Source: Macrocybe gigantea (taxonomy: Eukaryota > Basidiomycota > Agaricomycetes > Agaricales > Callistosporiaceae). Taken from it: DNA of 64,000 bases. Below are positions 9,582-21,234 of this stretch, one piece after another (within the stretch, counting starts at the first letter, position 1; every line of letters begins with the position of its first letter). Where the stretch lies: positions 1 through 64,000 of the forward strand of contig SJRY01000206.1 of the NCBI GenBank assembly GCA_011319805.1, read 5' to 3'. The position numbers and the translations under genes were made by a program. Under the pieces are notes generated by a model, which was not told where the DNA came from, made no database searches, and saw only the letters and a program-made list of their open reading frames with translations.

Positions 9582-11404
9582 ATGATGGAGATGCTTGATG
9601 CCAATTCCGTTGCTCTAGACCACGAATTTTTCCGTCATACCAGCCATACGTGGCTATTCAATGCCCATGCCCGTAAGTGCTACGGAAATTGAAGGTGTTC
9701 TGTAGGTACTCATAACAATCACTTGAAGAATACCAACAAAGGCATGTCATATTCGATGTGCAGGCACTGATGGCGGAGGCAGCGAAGGCTTCAGATGGAT
9801 CGGCATCTGTGGTGGGTATCCGAAAGTTAGCTGAAGGTGCGTAATCCTCCTTTCAAAAATATTCTCTCTAATCCTCTCCTTCAGGGACGTCGAATCGTAT
9901 CTTCGAGTTAGACCTTAGCAGTGGCTTACAGCTCATCGCGAAGGTTCCCTTCCCAGTTGCGGGCCCCGCGCACTTCACGACAGCTAGCGAAGTGGCAACG
10001 ATGCGCTACGCCCGCGACATACTACGGATACCGGTTCCTCGGGTTCTTGCTTGGTGTTCCAAGGCAGAGAGCACACCAGTCAAATCGGAGTACATCATTA
10101 TGGAGAAGGTTCAAGGAGTTCAACTATATGACCGCTGGGACAACCTCAACAGCGAAGCTTGGTATCACTTCATGAAAGATATCGCCCGGATGGAGCGACG
10201 CATGACCGACGCCGAGTTCAGCGTTCTCGGGAGCATCTACTTCGAGAGGGATTTGCCTTCAGAACTTCGTCGAACTTCCCTTCGGTTGATTGACAAGCAC
10301 GGTGCTGATATTAACCACGATGGTTACTGTGTTGGGCCTAGCGTCAACAGGAGGTTTTGGCGTGGTCGGCGTGCACATATGCAGATAGACAGAGGTCCTT
10401 GTAAGTCCGCAGTCATGTTAACGTCGCAATCCAGAAACTAATGACTTGTTGCAGGGAATAGCCTGACTGCGTATACGCAGGCAATCATCGACTGCGAGAT
10501 CCAATGGCTTCGTTCTTATGCGGTGCCACATTCCCCGGACAGCCCTTTGTTCCGCTCTGACAGAGAGAATAATCCCCTGACCCATATACAACTTCTCGAG
10601 AAGTATGCTCTCGTGGCAAGCTCACTTACCCCACTTGAAGACCTTTGTGCTTTCCGCCTCTGGCATCCTGACATCCACCTTTCTAACATTTTGATCTCGG
10701 AGTCAGACTTGCCCGATATTACGGGTGTGATTGACTGGCAAGAAGCTTGCGTGGATCTCCTTCTGACCGCTGGTTCCACACCGCACTTCATGATGTATTC
10801 CGGTGGCAAATATGTTCCTCAGCCGTCACCGCCTGGTCAAGCTGCTCCAGAGCCAGTGCTCCCAGATAGGTTCGAAGACTTGGACGAGGTCGAGAAGAAA
10901 AAGGCACAAGACGAATTAACAGCTGCCAAACGCTATCTCGTCTACACCATACTTACGGAAAGGTATAATCCGGTTTTACACAAACATCGTACACACGACG
11001 AGCTTCTTGCGCTTTGTACCTGGCCGCTCTACTGGGCTTCGAGGACATGGGACGAGGGGTTAGCATTCTTCGAAAAATCTCTGATTATGGTATGCGATTC
11101 CTGGAATTCGATCGATCCGGAGAAGACGTGTCCCATTTCCTTCTCAGATGAAGAACGGCGTGAAAATGAACGATTACTCTCCGTGTGGATGCGCGACCAG
11201 GAAATCGAAGGGCTGGTGTCGGAGATTGGTGTCCAACCAGATGGGGTAGTTGACCATGACAAGCTGGAGGAAGCATGTCGCCGCAATGCTGCTGCGAGAG
11301 AGCGATACATTAGTATGCTGCCCGAAAATGAGCGCAAGGCCGCACGCCGACGGTGGCCGTTCCAAGACGGTGCACTATCTTTGACGGCTGAATCTTGCCG
11401 TTGA
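9582..11404 (+). CDS. Phosphotransferase of the APH/choline-kinase-like family
   Basis: Exons 9582-9672, 9729-9836, 9885-10400 and 10455-11404 join in frame by GT-AG introns of 48-56 bp. The product has the APH fold markers: KLAEGTSNRIFEL (nucleotide loop), LIAKVPFP with its lysine, EYIIMEKVQGVQLYDRW, catalytic LWHPDIHLSNILI and metal-binding GVIDWQEAC. The catalytic Asp and Asn are present. An alternative frame upstream (ATG near 9489) encodes an arginine/lysine-rich mitochondrial-type leader. It does not join in frame with 9582, so the true N-terminus may be longer. Fungal members are often annotated as altered-inheritance-of-mitochondria or phosphotransferase-family proteins; the substrate is unknown. 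Confidence 0.8.
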
Positions 11405-11911
11405 CGGTCGAAGTGAGAATGGGGCATGGTTGTACTGTTTAAGTCGACATCAAATATCCCAGCTGGTTCTGAGTCGGGGTTCTCGGTTCATGAGAGCTTT
11501 GTGTGGGGACCGCCCCTGCGCTTGGGCCATGCAGGGCCAGTCTTACTGTGGATTGTCGGGAAATGTAAAATTTTCATTGTTTGATTTTTATAATTTTATG
11601 TACTTCGCCTGTGGTTCTCAAACTTGAGATTATGCTTAAGAACTACTTCATAAGTACTGTCAAAATTCCTGGGGACTCTACATGAGGTGTAGCGGCCATC
11701 GGGCTTTGACCGAGGCGAGGGGCCCAAAAATTCGCGATGTGCAAAATCCGGTCACACAAGGTCACATGCCAATTTCATACTCAGACTGGATGCCGTGCTG
11801 CTGGCGAAGGTCGTTGCGATGAGGGGAGAGAACAGAAGTACATTATTGAGAAGAATGTATGTAGCTGGAGGGGGGTAATGATAATATACATGACTGCTCA
11901 TCAAGGAAGGA
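11405..11911. other. Intergenic, no gene seen
   Basis: About 500 bp with small open frames only. An AT-rich patch lies around 11560-11640. I see no promoter motif or repeat that I can define. Confidence 0.5.
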
Positions 11912-12433
11912 TCAGTTGTACTTCTCTAGATGTCGTCTCTGCAATGGTGGACCATCGGAAGACATGTCAGGACCATTTTCTGGCGCTCGCCGTTTCTGAG
12001 CACGTTTGAAGAGCCCGCTGAAACAGCTGTCACGCTTGTTGACAGGATGGCCTGTCATTCCGAGATATTTGATCCAGTCAATGATGACCTCTTCCTCAGC
12101 TGGGGTAAGGAGAAGCTGGCTCTTGTGAGCTTGAGTTTTCGGAAGTGTTTCGCCCTTGGCACAACGTCTAAGAGTATGGTAGGGAACTTGGTAGTGAATT
12201 GCAGCTGCTGTAATGCTTTTGAACCTGCCGCTGTCGAGATCATGGCATGCTTGCTGTATCTGCTGCTCTTGGGCACGGCTGATGGGCTTTTTGTGATGGA
12301 CAGCGGCGCGCGGCATTGCTCTTGGTCTGGATGGCTTGAAATTCTTGACCGTGCACTGAGCTGGCTGCCGACCACCGGCATGCGGAGCTGTAACTGAGTG
12401 TGAAAGCATCACACTCCAGTCACTCCTCGACAT
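11912..12433 (-). mobile_element. Relic of a pogo/Fot1-like transposase (N-terminal DNA-binding part)
   Basis: The frame reads a psq-type helix-turn-helix (ITAAAIHYQVPYHTLRRCAKG) followed by the start of a CENP-B-type HTH (LTPAEEEVIIDWIKYLGMTG). This order is typical of pogo/Fot1 DDE transposases. The frame runs out shortly after GHPVNKRD and no DDE catalytic domain follows. It is therefore truncated and inactive on its own. I found no terminal inverted repeats. Confidence 0.7.
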
Positions 12434-12772
12434 CCATCAAGCAGTTTGGCAACATTGCACACTACATTGTGGCTCGGAGAAACTAGTAAAATAGAGTATT
12501 CAATATGTACATAAATACTGAAACAACTCCCGTTGGAATTTCTCTTCGCAATCAATTCTCCGAAGCGTTTGATGGGAGGGCAAAGATGAAATTTTCACTT
12601 ATTTTGTTTCGTATTCCAGAATCTCACAATGTTTTATTAAATCAATGTTAGAATCTGAATTAGATACATTGTAACTATCTACCTGAATTTTTGCTAAGGG
12701 AGAGAGCGAGCGGTTGAGTAGAAATATGCATTTTGCACATCGTGAATCATGATCACATCGTGATCATGGACA
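12434..12772. other. AT-rich spacer
   Basis: AT-rich DNA between the transposase relic and the copia-type element, with no coding exon. It contains the perfect palindrome at 12748-12768. Confidence 0.5.
12748..12768. repeat. Perfect hairpin CATGATCAC-ATC-GTGATCATG
   Basis: Nine-base arms with a three-base loop. A partial direct copy (CACATCGTGA) precedes it at about 12736. It sits near the outer edge of the copia 3' LTR, so it could belong to the target site or be an unrelated structured motif. Confidence 0.7.
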
Positions 12773-13160
12773 GTATAGATGAACGTGAACAGTAGCGCCG
12801 CCGACCGTGCCGTAGGTGTCAGTGAAGGCGTCCGGTGTTGGCGCAGGCAGGGTCCGAGGGGGTGCGAGGATGTCGAGAGGGTCCGGTAGGGTCCGAAGGG
12901 ACGAGCTCGGTGCGAGAAACCTGGGAGCTAGTGTAGAAATAGCCTCAGTGTGTCTGTAGGACCACTGAGTATGTATTAGAAGTACCTAGTGTAGAAATAC
13001 TACATGGTGCTTCAGTAACGAAAGAAAAGGAGTACAAAATAGAGAACTCACGCCTCAGTGTGTCTGTAGGACCACTGAGGCGGACGACCGGGGGCGGGCG
13101 AAAATTTCCAGCCCCGCTTATGCAATGCGTTGAGACGGGAGCTCAACTCGACGCTCAACA
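12773..13160 (-). repeat. 3' LTR of the copia element (outer edge not defined)
   Basis: On the minus strand the reverse-transcriptase/RNase H frame is followed by a purine tract (GAGGGGGAG, 13161-13169) and then TGTTGAGCG starting at 13160. This is the standard copia arrangement of polypurine tract followed by an LTR starting TG. The LTR contains two identical 27-base segments, 12943-12969 and 13053-13079, each able to fold (CCTCAGTG with CACTGAG). I could not fix the CA end, so 12773 is approximate. No matching 5' LTR is present in the window. Confidence 0.55.
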
Positions 13161-16100
13161 CTCCCCCTCGAGTCGGCGACCGTCCGTCAGGCACCGACGC
13201 CCATCAACGCGCGGTGTTTTTCGAATTTCGGAAGCGTGAGGGCCTTCGTCATCGCGTCCGCGATCATATCGGCCGTTGGGCAATACTTGAGGCTTGCGGC
13301 GCCCATCTCGATGGTTTGGCCGACGAAATGGAAGTGCACGTCGATGTGCTTCGTCCGTCCGTGAAATTTGGCATCCTTCGATAACGTAATCGCGCCTTGA
13401 TTGTGGCAGAAGAGTGTCGAGGGCTTTTGGAAAGGGAAAATAGAAGAAATTTCGGTAAGTAATTTTTGAACCCATATGAGTTCCTTCGACGCGTGCGTAA
13501 GCGCGACGTATTCTGACTCCGTGCTCGATGTTGTGATTATAGGCTGCTTTTTGCTGCTCCACGACACGGCGCCGTCCCCGACGAAGAAGACGTAGCCCGA
13601 AATCGAGTGGCGGTGGAGCTGGGAAGCCCAGTCGGCATCCGAGTAGCCGAAGATGGCGGAATGCTTTCCGCCTAAGGTGAGTCACATCTCCTTTGTCCCA
13701 GTAAGGTACCTGACGACGCGTTTAGCCGCTTCGAGTGCATCGTGCTCGGCGCCTCGAAATTCTGGGACAGTGTCGATATGGCGAACGCTATTTCCGGACG
13801 CGTCATGATGGCGGCGTACATCAGCGACCCAACGATTTCATGATACCGGGTCTTTTCGGTGGGCGTTAAGAGCTTCGGCGAGACGGATGGCGATCCGGGG
13901 GTGAGGTCGACGGCGGGTTCGAGCGGTGTCGCAGCGGCGCGCGCGTTCTCGAGTCCGTATTTCTCTGCCATCTCCTCGATGTAGCCCTTCTGACTCAACG
14001 AAATCGTTTTAGCCTCCAGGTTGCACTCGATTTTAACGCCAAGTAGCCAGTTAATTGGCCCGAGATCGACGATCTCGAAGCGTTCCGAGAACTGGCTCTT
14101 CAAGAGGTCAGTGGCCATGTCAGTGTCGGCGAGGATTGTGAAGTCGTCCGTCGCAGCGGCCACGATCGTATACTTCTCGCCGTCAATCTTGTAGAAGACG
14201 GCGTGGTCCGCCTCGAGCCGTTTGAGTCTGAGTTCTTCGGCGATCTGTCGAACGGTCTCGTACCACTCGTGGGCACCCTGTTTTGTCCCGTACACTGGTG
14301 CAAGGAGCTTGCAAACCACGGCATCCTCCTCGTCCTCCAGGTCTTTTGGCAAATCACGGAATTCGAGGTACAGAGGGGGAAGCTTCATGTAGATGACCAA
14401 ACACCAGGGGATAAACGGGCATTCAGGTAGACTTTTTTCGCGTCGCACTGCGTGATGATAGCGCCTTTCGAGGCCCCTAACGATAATAAAATTCGTAGGG
14501 TTTCGGCGCGAACCGTCGGTGTGAACGTATCCTTGTAATCGATCCCAAAACGCTGTCAGAACCCCTTTGCAACGAGACGGGCCTTGAATCGGATGATACG
14601 GCCTTCGTCATCACATTTTCTGCGAAACGTGTAACGGCAAGGGATGACGTTGGTGTCCTTCGGGGGAATAACGAGTTCCCAGGTCTTCAATTTCTCGGAC
14701 TGGTCAAGTTCGGCCTGGATCGCACGTCGCCAATCTTCACTCTCCTCACCGTTTAAGGCCTCGTCTAGGGTTGGCTCATCCTCGCTTGATACAAGGGCTG
14801 TCAACATGGCTTCTTCGAGCCAATCGCATGGATCGGCGCTCTCGGTTGCATGTGCCTCGGGAGGCGGCTTTCGGTTGCGTTTTCCGTGACCGTACGTGTT
14901 CTCATCAAAGCTCGGGAGGCCGTCGAGGGAGTTTCGGCGTCTTCGTGCGTGAGGTGGTGGTTCTTCGACCGGTATTTTGACTTCAACATGTTCGGGTGGC
15001 CTCGCAGTTTCAGGCGTGGTTTCGGGCGCTCGAGGTTCAGCTGGAGTTGGCTCGGGCTCTCTCGGCTCCTGCTCGGGTTCCGGCTTAGGTTTGGGTTCGG
15101 ACTCTGGCTCTCCGAGGATGTCTGGATTGAACGTGTTCCACTCCCCCTCAAGACTGACTTCCTCGGGGGTAAGAGTGTCTTCTCTGGTGAGATAAACGTC
15201 ACATTCGATGCTAATCCGGTGTTTCCTAGGCCAATAGATCCGATAGCCCTTCGATTCATCGTCGTAGCCGACAAAGCGTCCCTTGCTCGCTTGTGGTTCA
15301 AGTTTTCCGACATCAAGCTGCTTGAGCCAGACTGGAGCCCCCCAAGCCCATATGTTTGAGAGGTCTGGCTTGACCCTGGTAGCCATCTCGAGTGGCGTTT
15401 TGGCTTCAGGCAGGGCACTGGTTGGTACGCGATTCCGGATCCAAACGCTGTGGCGAACGGCTTCACCCCAGAGGTATCCGGGGAGCTTGGCATCGATCAG
15501 CATGGCTCGGGCGTCTCCAACGTGAGTCCGATTACGCCGTTCGATCGCTCCATTTGATGACGAGGAGTCGTAGACGTTTAGGTGGCGAACTGTTCCGGCT
15601 TTCTCGAGGTGGTCATTAAATTTGCCACTGGTTAGCTGCCCAGCTCGATCGCACTGGAATGTTTTGATGACCGGTACGTTTCTCTGGACTTTAACCCATG
15701 CCTCGTAACGCTTGTAGATCTCGAACACCTCAGATTTGTGGCGCATGAAGTAGACCTTCTCCTTGTGGCTCCACCGATCGATAAACAGCAGGAACCAGTA
15801 TTTCCCGCCAAGCGAGCCTACGGATGCCTTGCCCCAGGTGTCAGCTGAGATCTTCTTGCCATATCGATGGTACGTGGTTTTGCTCTCTTTCGGAAAAGAC
15901 TTCCGGACGGTCTTGGCTTGGCTGCAGATGTCGCAATGGTCCTTCGAGGTGTCGGGATCGAGTTCGATACGGGTGACCGTGCCCATTTGGACCATCTTCC
16001 ATAAGTCGGCGTGGTTGACGTGTCCCATCCTGCGGTGCAGCTCATTGATCGAAATCGGACCAGATGACACTGCTGCCGTCGGCGTGAGGGGAACATTTGG

Positions 16101-17160
16101 TTCGACAACTCGGTAAAGTCCTCGGATGAGTGGGATACGGGCGATGATCAATCGGTCGGCCTTTCGGATGATGGAGCAAATCCCGTCCTCTTGGTGGGAT
16201 GCGAAACCGCAGCGATCCATAGTCTGTACAGAGACCAGTGTGTAGGCTATGCGAGGCGCGTAATAAACATCTTTGAGAACGCTTCTCGTGGGCTTTTTGG
16301 AACCGTTCGGGAGGTTGACAATGAGATCTCCTCGTCCGAGGGCTTGGAACGTCTGACCGTTTGCGGCGCGGATCGGTTCAGGGGTGATTTCCTTGTAGTT
16401 CGAGAGCTGATCCCGATCGGGGGTGAAATGGTGGCTCACGCCGCAGTCGATGATAGTTCCGCCATAAAATCCGGTGACCATGGCCTCCTGGATCGCTTTC
16501 TCCTGGAGGTCGGAGGTGCAACTGAGCGCGATAAGCGGTTCCTCGAGGCAGGCGACCATCGCGACGTTTTTGAACGGCCTCTCGGAGACGGCCTTTGACT
16601 TGGCCTTCTCCTTGTTGCGTTTGAACCACTCGGGCGCAACGTGGGCTTTGCCTCCCCCTTCCTCGTAACAGTCCTCCTTCATATGGCCGGTCCGGCCACT
16701 TCGGGTTGGTGCACTTCTGTTCGTCCCGCTTCTTCTTCGGCTTCCGACCCTTGCCTTTCTCGGATGAAGCTGCCGCCGCCGCCGCGATCATAGCTGCGTT
16801 GGACTTGTTGATGTTGTTTTCCATCTCGAGGGACGTGGCTTCGTTGATCAGGTACGTCACGACCTCAGAGCTGGTTAACTACTTCCCGGCGGTCTGGATG
16901 GCGGTCGAGTAGGTCTGGAAAATGTTACGGAAGGTCAGTGCGAGGGATAGGGATGTACGGATATGGGAAACGAAGGATATGTCCGGGATCGGGTTGCCAG
17001 ACTCGGAAAGACGCTCCCGGAGCTCGGTCATCTTTGTGAGGTGCTCGCGCATGTTTCCACCTCTGGTAATGCGCATGTTCTGGAGCTGGGTGATCAGGTT
17101 GATCTCGTGAAGGTTGCCTTTGTTGGAATGAATAGCCAAATCTCGAGTCGCGCGCAACGA
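13155..17160 (-). mobile_element. Ty1/copia retrotransposon, 5'-truncated and degenerate
   Basis: Minus-strand order is gag, protease, integrase, RT, RNase H, the Ty1/copia order. Gag (from about 17157) has the UBN2-like stretch LHEINLITQLQNMRIT. The zinc knuckle near 16690 is broken by a frameshift. Protease keeps the Asp in IIDCGVSHHF (normally DSG). The integrase HHCC region runs LHRRMGHVNHADLW to CDICSQAK. Integrase acidic residues appear in ADTWG, QCDRAGQ and IERRNRT. RT has the frame stopped at about 14556 and the YVDD box changed to ATDDF. The RNase H tail ends ADMIADAMTKAL. Several stops, an altered catalytic box and absence of the 5' LTR make it non-autonomous. Its 5' end touches the Zn2Cys6 gene. 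Confidence 0.9.
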
Positions 17161-17609
17161 TCCTCGAGAGTTTTGTCACCGTCGCTTCCAAGGCCTGCAC
17201 GCGCTCGAGAATGCCCTCCATCTCCGCCGGCTTGTGCTCCGTCCTCCCGAAGACAGCATATGAGTGCGCGTACGCGAGAGACGTAATTGCCATGAATTCA
17301 CTCACTGCTCCAAGTTCCGGTCGACTTCCCTGCACCTGTTCTCCTCTCCCCGTAGCTGGCAAGGCGTGCAAGGTATCGAGCGGCTGCCTATGGAGCACAC
17401 AAAATGATGGCAATGAGCATCAATGGTCCAGCAGGGATGCCTGGCGTGGAGCAGAGCCTCACATTTAATCTTGCGCTTGCGGCCTGGCGTGTGAAGCGAG
17501 GGATAGATGAGAAAAGGGTTACACTGGAGCGCGAGCGAAAAGGGCTCAAACACATACACTGCAAACAGCTTTGTATCGGACGCGCCATGGTGGCGCGTGG
17601 CTCCATCAT
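17161..17609 (-). pseudogene. Zn2Cys6 transcription factor, cut off by the copia element
   Basis: Four exons join in frame: 17609-17558, 17483-17463, 17387-17306 and 17243 to about 17161. Together they encode the complete zinc binuclear cluster, with SCLQC, RKRKIKC, IPCTPCQLR and NRC carrying the six cysteines. A leucine-containing linker/coiled coil follows (MEGILERVQALEATVTKL). At this point the sequence passes directly into copia gag. No further regulator exon is found on the far side of the element down to 11.9 kb, so the regulatory domain is lost. The presence of introns placed within the cluster shows this was an ordinary gene, not a processed copy. Confidence 0.75.
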
Positions 17610-18604
17610 GATACGCTCGGTTGGCTATCGAAAAATCGATAGGAGTGGCAGCGACGTGGAGGACGCCGTGTAAGCCTAGGGCTATTATTGCAAAACCGGT
17701 GGGTAAGATACGTAAAGGCAGTACGCACCTGGCCATGGGGAACTTGTGGTCGGTGGCGATTAGCGGTCCCACACTTGCGACAAGAACAGTAGCAAGAGCA
17801 TCACATGATGGATGGCAGAGGCAAGAAGACTGAGAAGAGATGATAGGATGGTGAATGTGATTTTTCCAAAATTGGATCGATGGGTACAGTCTCATCGAAG
17901 TTTGGGATGAGATCGTGGACATCACGAATCGAGGAGGCCCAGCTGTGCCTATACGACAAAAGAACCGTATTCACGGCTCTCCAAACCAGGTTCTTGCTTG
18001 CACCTTATAGATCGAGTGAAGATCGGGTCGTGGAAAGAGATGGGCTTGGTGATGCAACGTCACGTCGAGTTAGTTGAAGCAGGAGCCACAGTGCACGAGA
18101 GGAACTGGAGTAGGTCCGTTTACTATGTAGCGGTTTATCTCGTCTACTGGTGGATCGTGAAGCACGGCACGAAAAGCCATAAATGGCACTATAAGATGAT
18201 TGGCGGTGGCGAGGAGGTCGAGAAAAGGATGTAGGATTGTCAATGTTATTTTTTCCCCAAAACGCCGAAATGTTGGCGCTTGGTTGTGGCAAGAACGAAC
18301 GAGCGGCACAAACGTGCACAAGGGTGAAGGGCGATGGGCAGGTCTGGAGGGTTGGTCTGACTCCTTGTAAATTACCGTGCGTTAGGAAAAATGCTATGAA
18401 ACAATTTCGACGAGTGGAAAAGCGACGGCCGCATTGGCCTACACTGTTGCCAGTTGGCGAACCGAAGCAAGGCGCGTCGACGTCAGAAAAGAAATTCACG
18501 TGTATATTTTCTGCATACGAACATGATCACGACCATCAAGGCCTCCTTTCATAGACAGTGAAAAGAGTCTACAAGACATGGATAGCGGAAAAAAAAGACG
18601 CTGG
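17610..18604. other. Intergenic, no convincing gene
   Basis: About 1 kb upstream of the Zn2Cys6 gene. The sequence around 17800-17870 loosely resembles that around 18190-18260 (both have agaagag/gagaaaagg-type purine tracts leading to gtgattttt or gttattttt). This suggests an old tandem duplication of upstream DNA. The open frame 18005-18499 on the minus strand has no recognisable features. Confidence 0.4.
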
Positions 18605-19650
18605 TCAGAAACGAGTCGGGAGTATAAAATTCGGGTTCCTGCGCCTTGGCACGGCGAAACGCAGGACCTCGGCCCCATTGTAGAGAAGACACCAATGCGA
18701 GCCCTCCGGAACGCCGAACTTCTCCTCCCCTTGCAAGATATCCTCTTGCGCTATACCGAATGCACTTTCAAAGGACCACAGCGCTGAAGAACCGCTCGGC
18801 AGGGTCCCACCAGGGGAGACGATTTTGTAACCTCGGGGAGTATTGATGGGCTTTCGGTTGTCAAGGTCGAAATAGTCTAGGCAGAAGCTCCCATATTTGG
18901 CCATGCCGCCGTCCCACAGACGAAGTGCGAGCTTCGGATTCCGGGTATTGGGGATGTTGTATATCTCGAATTGTTCGTTGGTCTTCTCAGGCTTGGCCTG
19001 CAAAACGTGGCTGGTGGTGAGTGGCAAGCATGCGGCACGAGTGAGGAAGAGAAGGCACACCCCCATTACACTGGCAGCTATCTGATCTCCGAAACGCCTC
19101 GCATATTCGTTCGCGTACTCGTCATGCTTTCGACGATATTCGGCGAGCTGATCTTCACTGAAGCCTCTGGAGAGATAGTGTTCTTCCGCTTCATCCTCTC
19201 GGGTCCAGTCAGTTCCAGGCTGATCAGGGTGCTTGTACTTTTGCTCCATAGCGAACATAAGCCTCTCCAAATCATTCCGGGGCCCTGACACTCTGGTGTT
19301 TGCTGTTCGTTCAACCGATGGACCAGGACGCAAAGGCTCGGTTGGAGGGGTGTGAATCTACGCATGTATGTGAACAGAATAGATTGAGAAAAGCTTGTGA
19401 ACGGTACCTGGGGACGATGCGACATTTCAAGACGCTTGAACTGTCGTACCACCGCAGGGTTTGACTCGAACCATCTAAAGTACTCACACTGAACCAAACA
19501 TATGCAATTAAATTGTTAGCCGACGACCACAGCAGGGCAAGAAAAGTTGTGACAACTTCTGTACGCTGTACGAGTCGAGGAGGTATGCGGCCAGCCAAAT
19601 CCTTACATGTTTCACTGCTATTGCTTGAGAATGCCACTATTGTACAGGTA
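18605..19650 (-). CDS. Unknown conserved-looking protein with an N-terminal hydrophobic helix
   Basis: The main exon runs from about 19370 to 18605 and is preceded by exons covering about 19497-19415 (CEYFRWFESNPAVVRQFKRL) and about 19650-19510 (helix TTFLALLWSSANNLIAYVW). A GTACCG donor and GCGTAG acceptor link the last two in frame. The middle is highly charged (WTREDEAEEHYLSRGFSEDQ). A possible extra intron of about 72 bp (GTAATG...TTGCAG, about 19083-19012) would remove a second hydrophobic stretch. The C-terminal 130 residues have a beta-rich look (LALRLWDGG, FGVPEGSHWCLLYNG). I do not recognise the family. The exact start is not determined. Confidence 0.55.
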
Positions 19651-19716
19651 GAAGAAAACACGAACTACATACGAGCTATCAGTAGAACACTGAAAACATC
19701 AAGGCGGCGAGATACC

Positions 19717-20412
19717 TCAGAACAAGGGGCTCACGATGGACCTGATCTTGTCCAGCACCACCTCATCTCTACGCCCGCCAAGCACCGCATCTTCCCTCGC
19801 CTCGAGCACAAGTCCGGCCAACTCCCACAGCGAATCGGACAGCTCGTTGCGTCCTTCCACGGGTTTCACAAGAGCGCGCTGTGTCTTGGAAAAGCCCTGC
19901 ACGCTGACTTGCTTCAGATCATCCAACGAAGGAGAGGTCTTGGGGGCCTTGGGAGCGATGAATAACCGATCGATCGGCTGGCTCGTCCTGTCGTGCGCGA
20001 TGATCCAGGTGTTGCGCCACGCACTTGTATCAGGGAGATCGCGAGTCTGTTGAGCGAGTGCGAGGATGCCATCTGCGTCGGTAGATGAGACGAGCAGGAC
20101 GCGGCCCACTGCGTCCACGGCGATGACTTTTTGCGCGTCGCTTTCTTTGAAAGAGAACAAGGCAAGGGTGATCCCTTCCGTCTCGACAGGATCATTGCGC
20201 AAGACGGCAAGAAGAAGAGAAGACAGAGTAGGCGTGAAATCGTGCGGATTTGGGTGAGGTGTCTCGAGTGCTCGGGCATGCCATGCTGCGAACGGCGAAG
20301 ACCAGCTTGTGGACGCCATTTTTGTTGAAAAATGTGATGGCGATGTAATACGAGCGTAGAGGAGGAGCGTGAATACGCCTAAAATTGCAGACAGGAGAAG
20401 ACTTCGGAGCAT
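19717..20412 (-). CDS. Unknown single-exon protein with an N-terminal membrane anchor or signal
   Basis: An uninterrupted frame of 231 codons starts MLRSLLLSAILGVFTLLLYA, a signal anchor. It continues with two alpha/beta segments (ITLALFSF, KVIAVDAVGRVLLVSSTDAD) and ends KIRSIVSPLF. No introns, unlike most neighbours. Its upstream end is next to the aspartic-peptidase fragment. Function unknown. Confidence 0.6.
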   Translation of the reverse strand: MLRSLLLSAILGVFTLLLYARITSPSHFSTKMASTSWSSPFAAWHARALETPHPNPHDFTPTLSSLLLAVLRNDPVETEGITLALFSFKESDAQKVIAVDAVGRVLLVSSTDADGILALAQQTRDLPDTSAWRNTWIIAHDRTSQPIDRLFIAPKAPKTSPSLDDLKQVSVQGFSKTQRALVKPVEGRNELSDSLWELAGLVLEAREDAVLGGRRDEVVLDKIRSIVSPLF

Positions 20413-20632
20413 CTAAACGAGAAAGCGTAGTACAGGTCACGTGAAATTCTAAAATCCCCAAATCAAACCATCTGTGCGACTCTCCAACTGAACTATATTG
20501 TGTTTCTCGTCCGGTGCCCATGTCTTTGTTGATTTTCTTCGAAGAATGCTCTCGACGATCTCCCATCCACGAACGCTCATCAGACTCAAGGCTCCGTCTC
20601 CAATTCCGTGGCTTCCTTCTGCTTAGGTTAGC

Positions 20633-21037
20633 CGATTCTGAGGATGGACGGGATGCTGTCTGACCCTGGACGAGACAGCGCAAGGGAGAGAAAGCGAGCA
20701 GAGGGCGCGGAGGATACGGGGGTGATGGAGAAGAGGTTGGAGACCCAGGCGGCGCCGTCAGGATAGTTGGACGTGACAGGAAGAACGAGCCGGGGTGATG
20801 ATGGAGTTGAGGGGAAGAGCGAGCCCGAGGCAAGAACGGACGAACACACCAAAAGCCTGGTTTTCGATAGAATAACCACCGAGTTCGACAGAATCCCAGA
20901 CGATGGGACCGCTGACATTGCCGTGGACGTCGAGCTCGCGGGTGGTAAGTATGACCGCCGGTCTGTGTGCAGACAGAAGAGGAGCACGAAGAGGATGCTA
21001 CCCAGAGGCCTGAAGAGCCAGTGTCGACCTTTATGGG
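20633..21037 (-). pseudogene. Partial duplicate of the aspartic-peptidase gene
   Basis: This segment is a diverged copy of the 24700-25205 part of the intact peptidase gene. Shared landmarks are the run GGATGGACTGGACGCTG-like near 20640/24708, the SRPGSDS codons, the VSSAPSARFLSLALS codons, and the sequence around gagccagtgtcgacc at 21017/25192. It has lost at least two internal blocks, between the FG.FVRS region and the GLALPLNS region and just before the NVSGP region. It also has frame changes and no start or end. It cannot make a functional peptidase. Confidence 0.85.
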
Positions 21038-21234
21038 ATCAGATGCCGCCTTGTGTGAGCTCTAGAACAGTCACAGCACGGTCCTGGGGCAGTCAAGGGA
21101 GCGAAACCACTCGTGAAGAAGTAAAGACGAGGGAATGCTATGAGTTATGGTTATTTTAAATATACCTTTGGCCTCGTTTACTCCCACCCAGAAGCCTGAA
21201 TTTAAGCAGACAGCTACTCCCCGAGTTGCAACGA

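Noticed and set aside
14850..15359. Plus-strand frames across the copia pol gene
   Set aside because: Antisense to recognisable integrase and linker coding sequence; composition is leucine/arginine-rich with no domain.
18005..18499. 164-codon minus-strand frame
   Set aside because: No start context, splice partner or recognisable domain; serine/arginine-rich as expected from the local composition.
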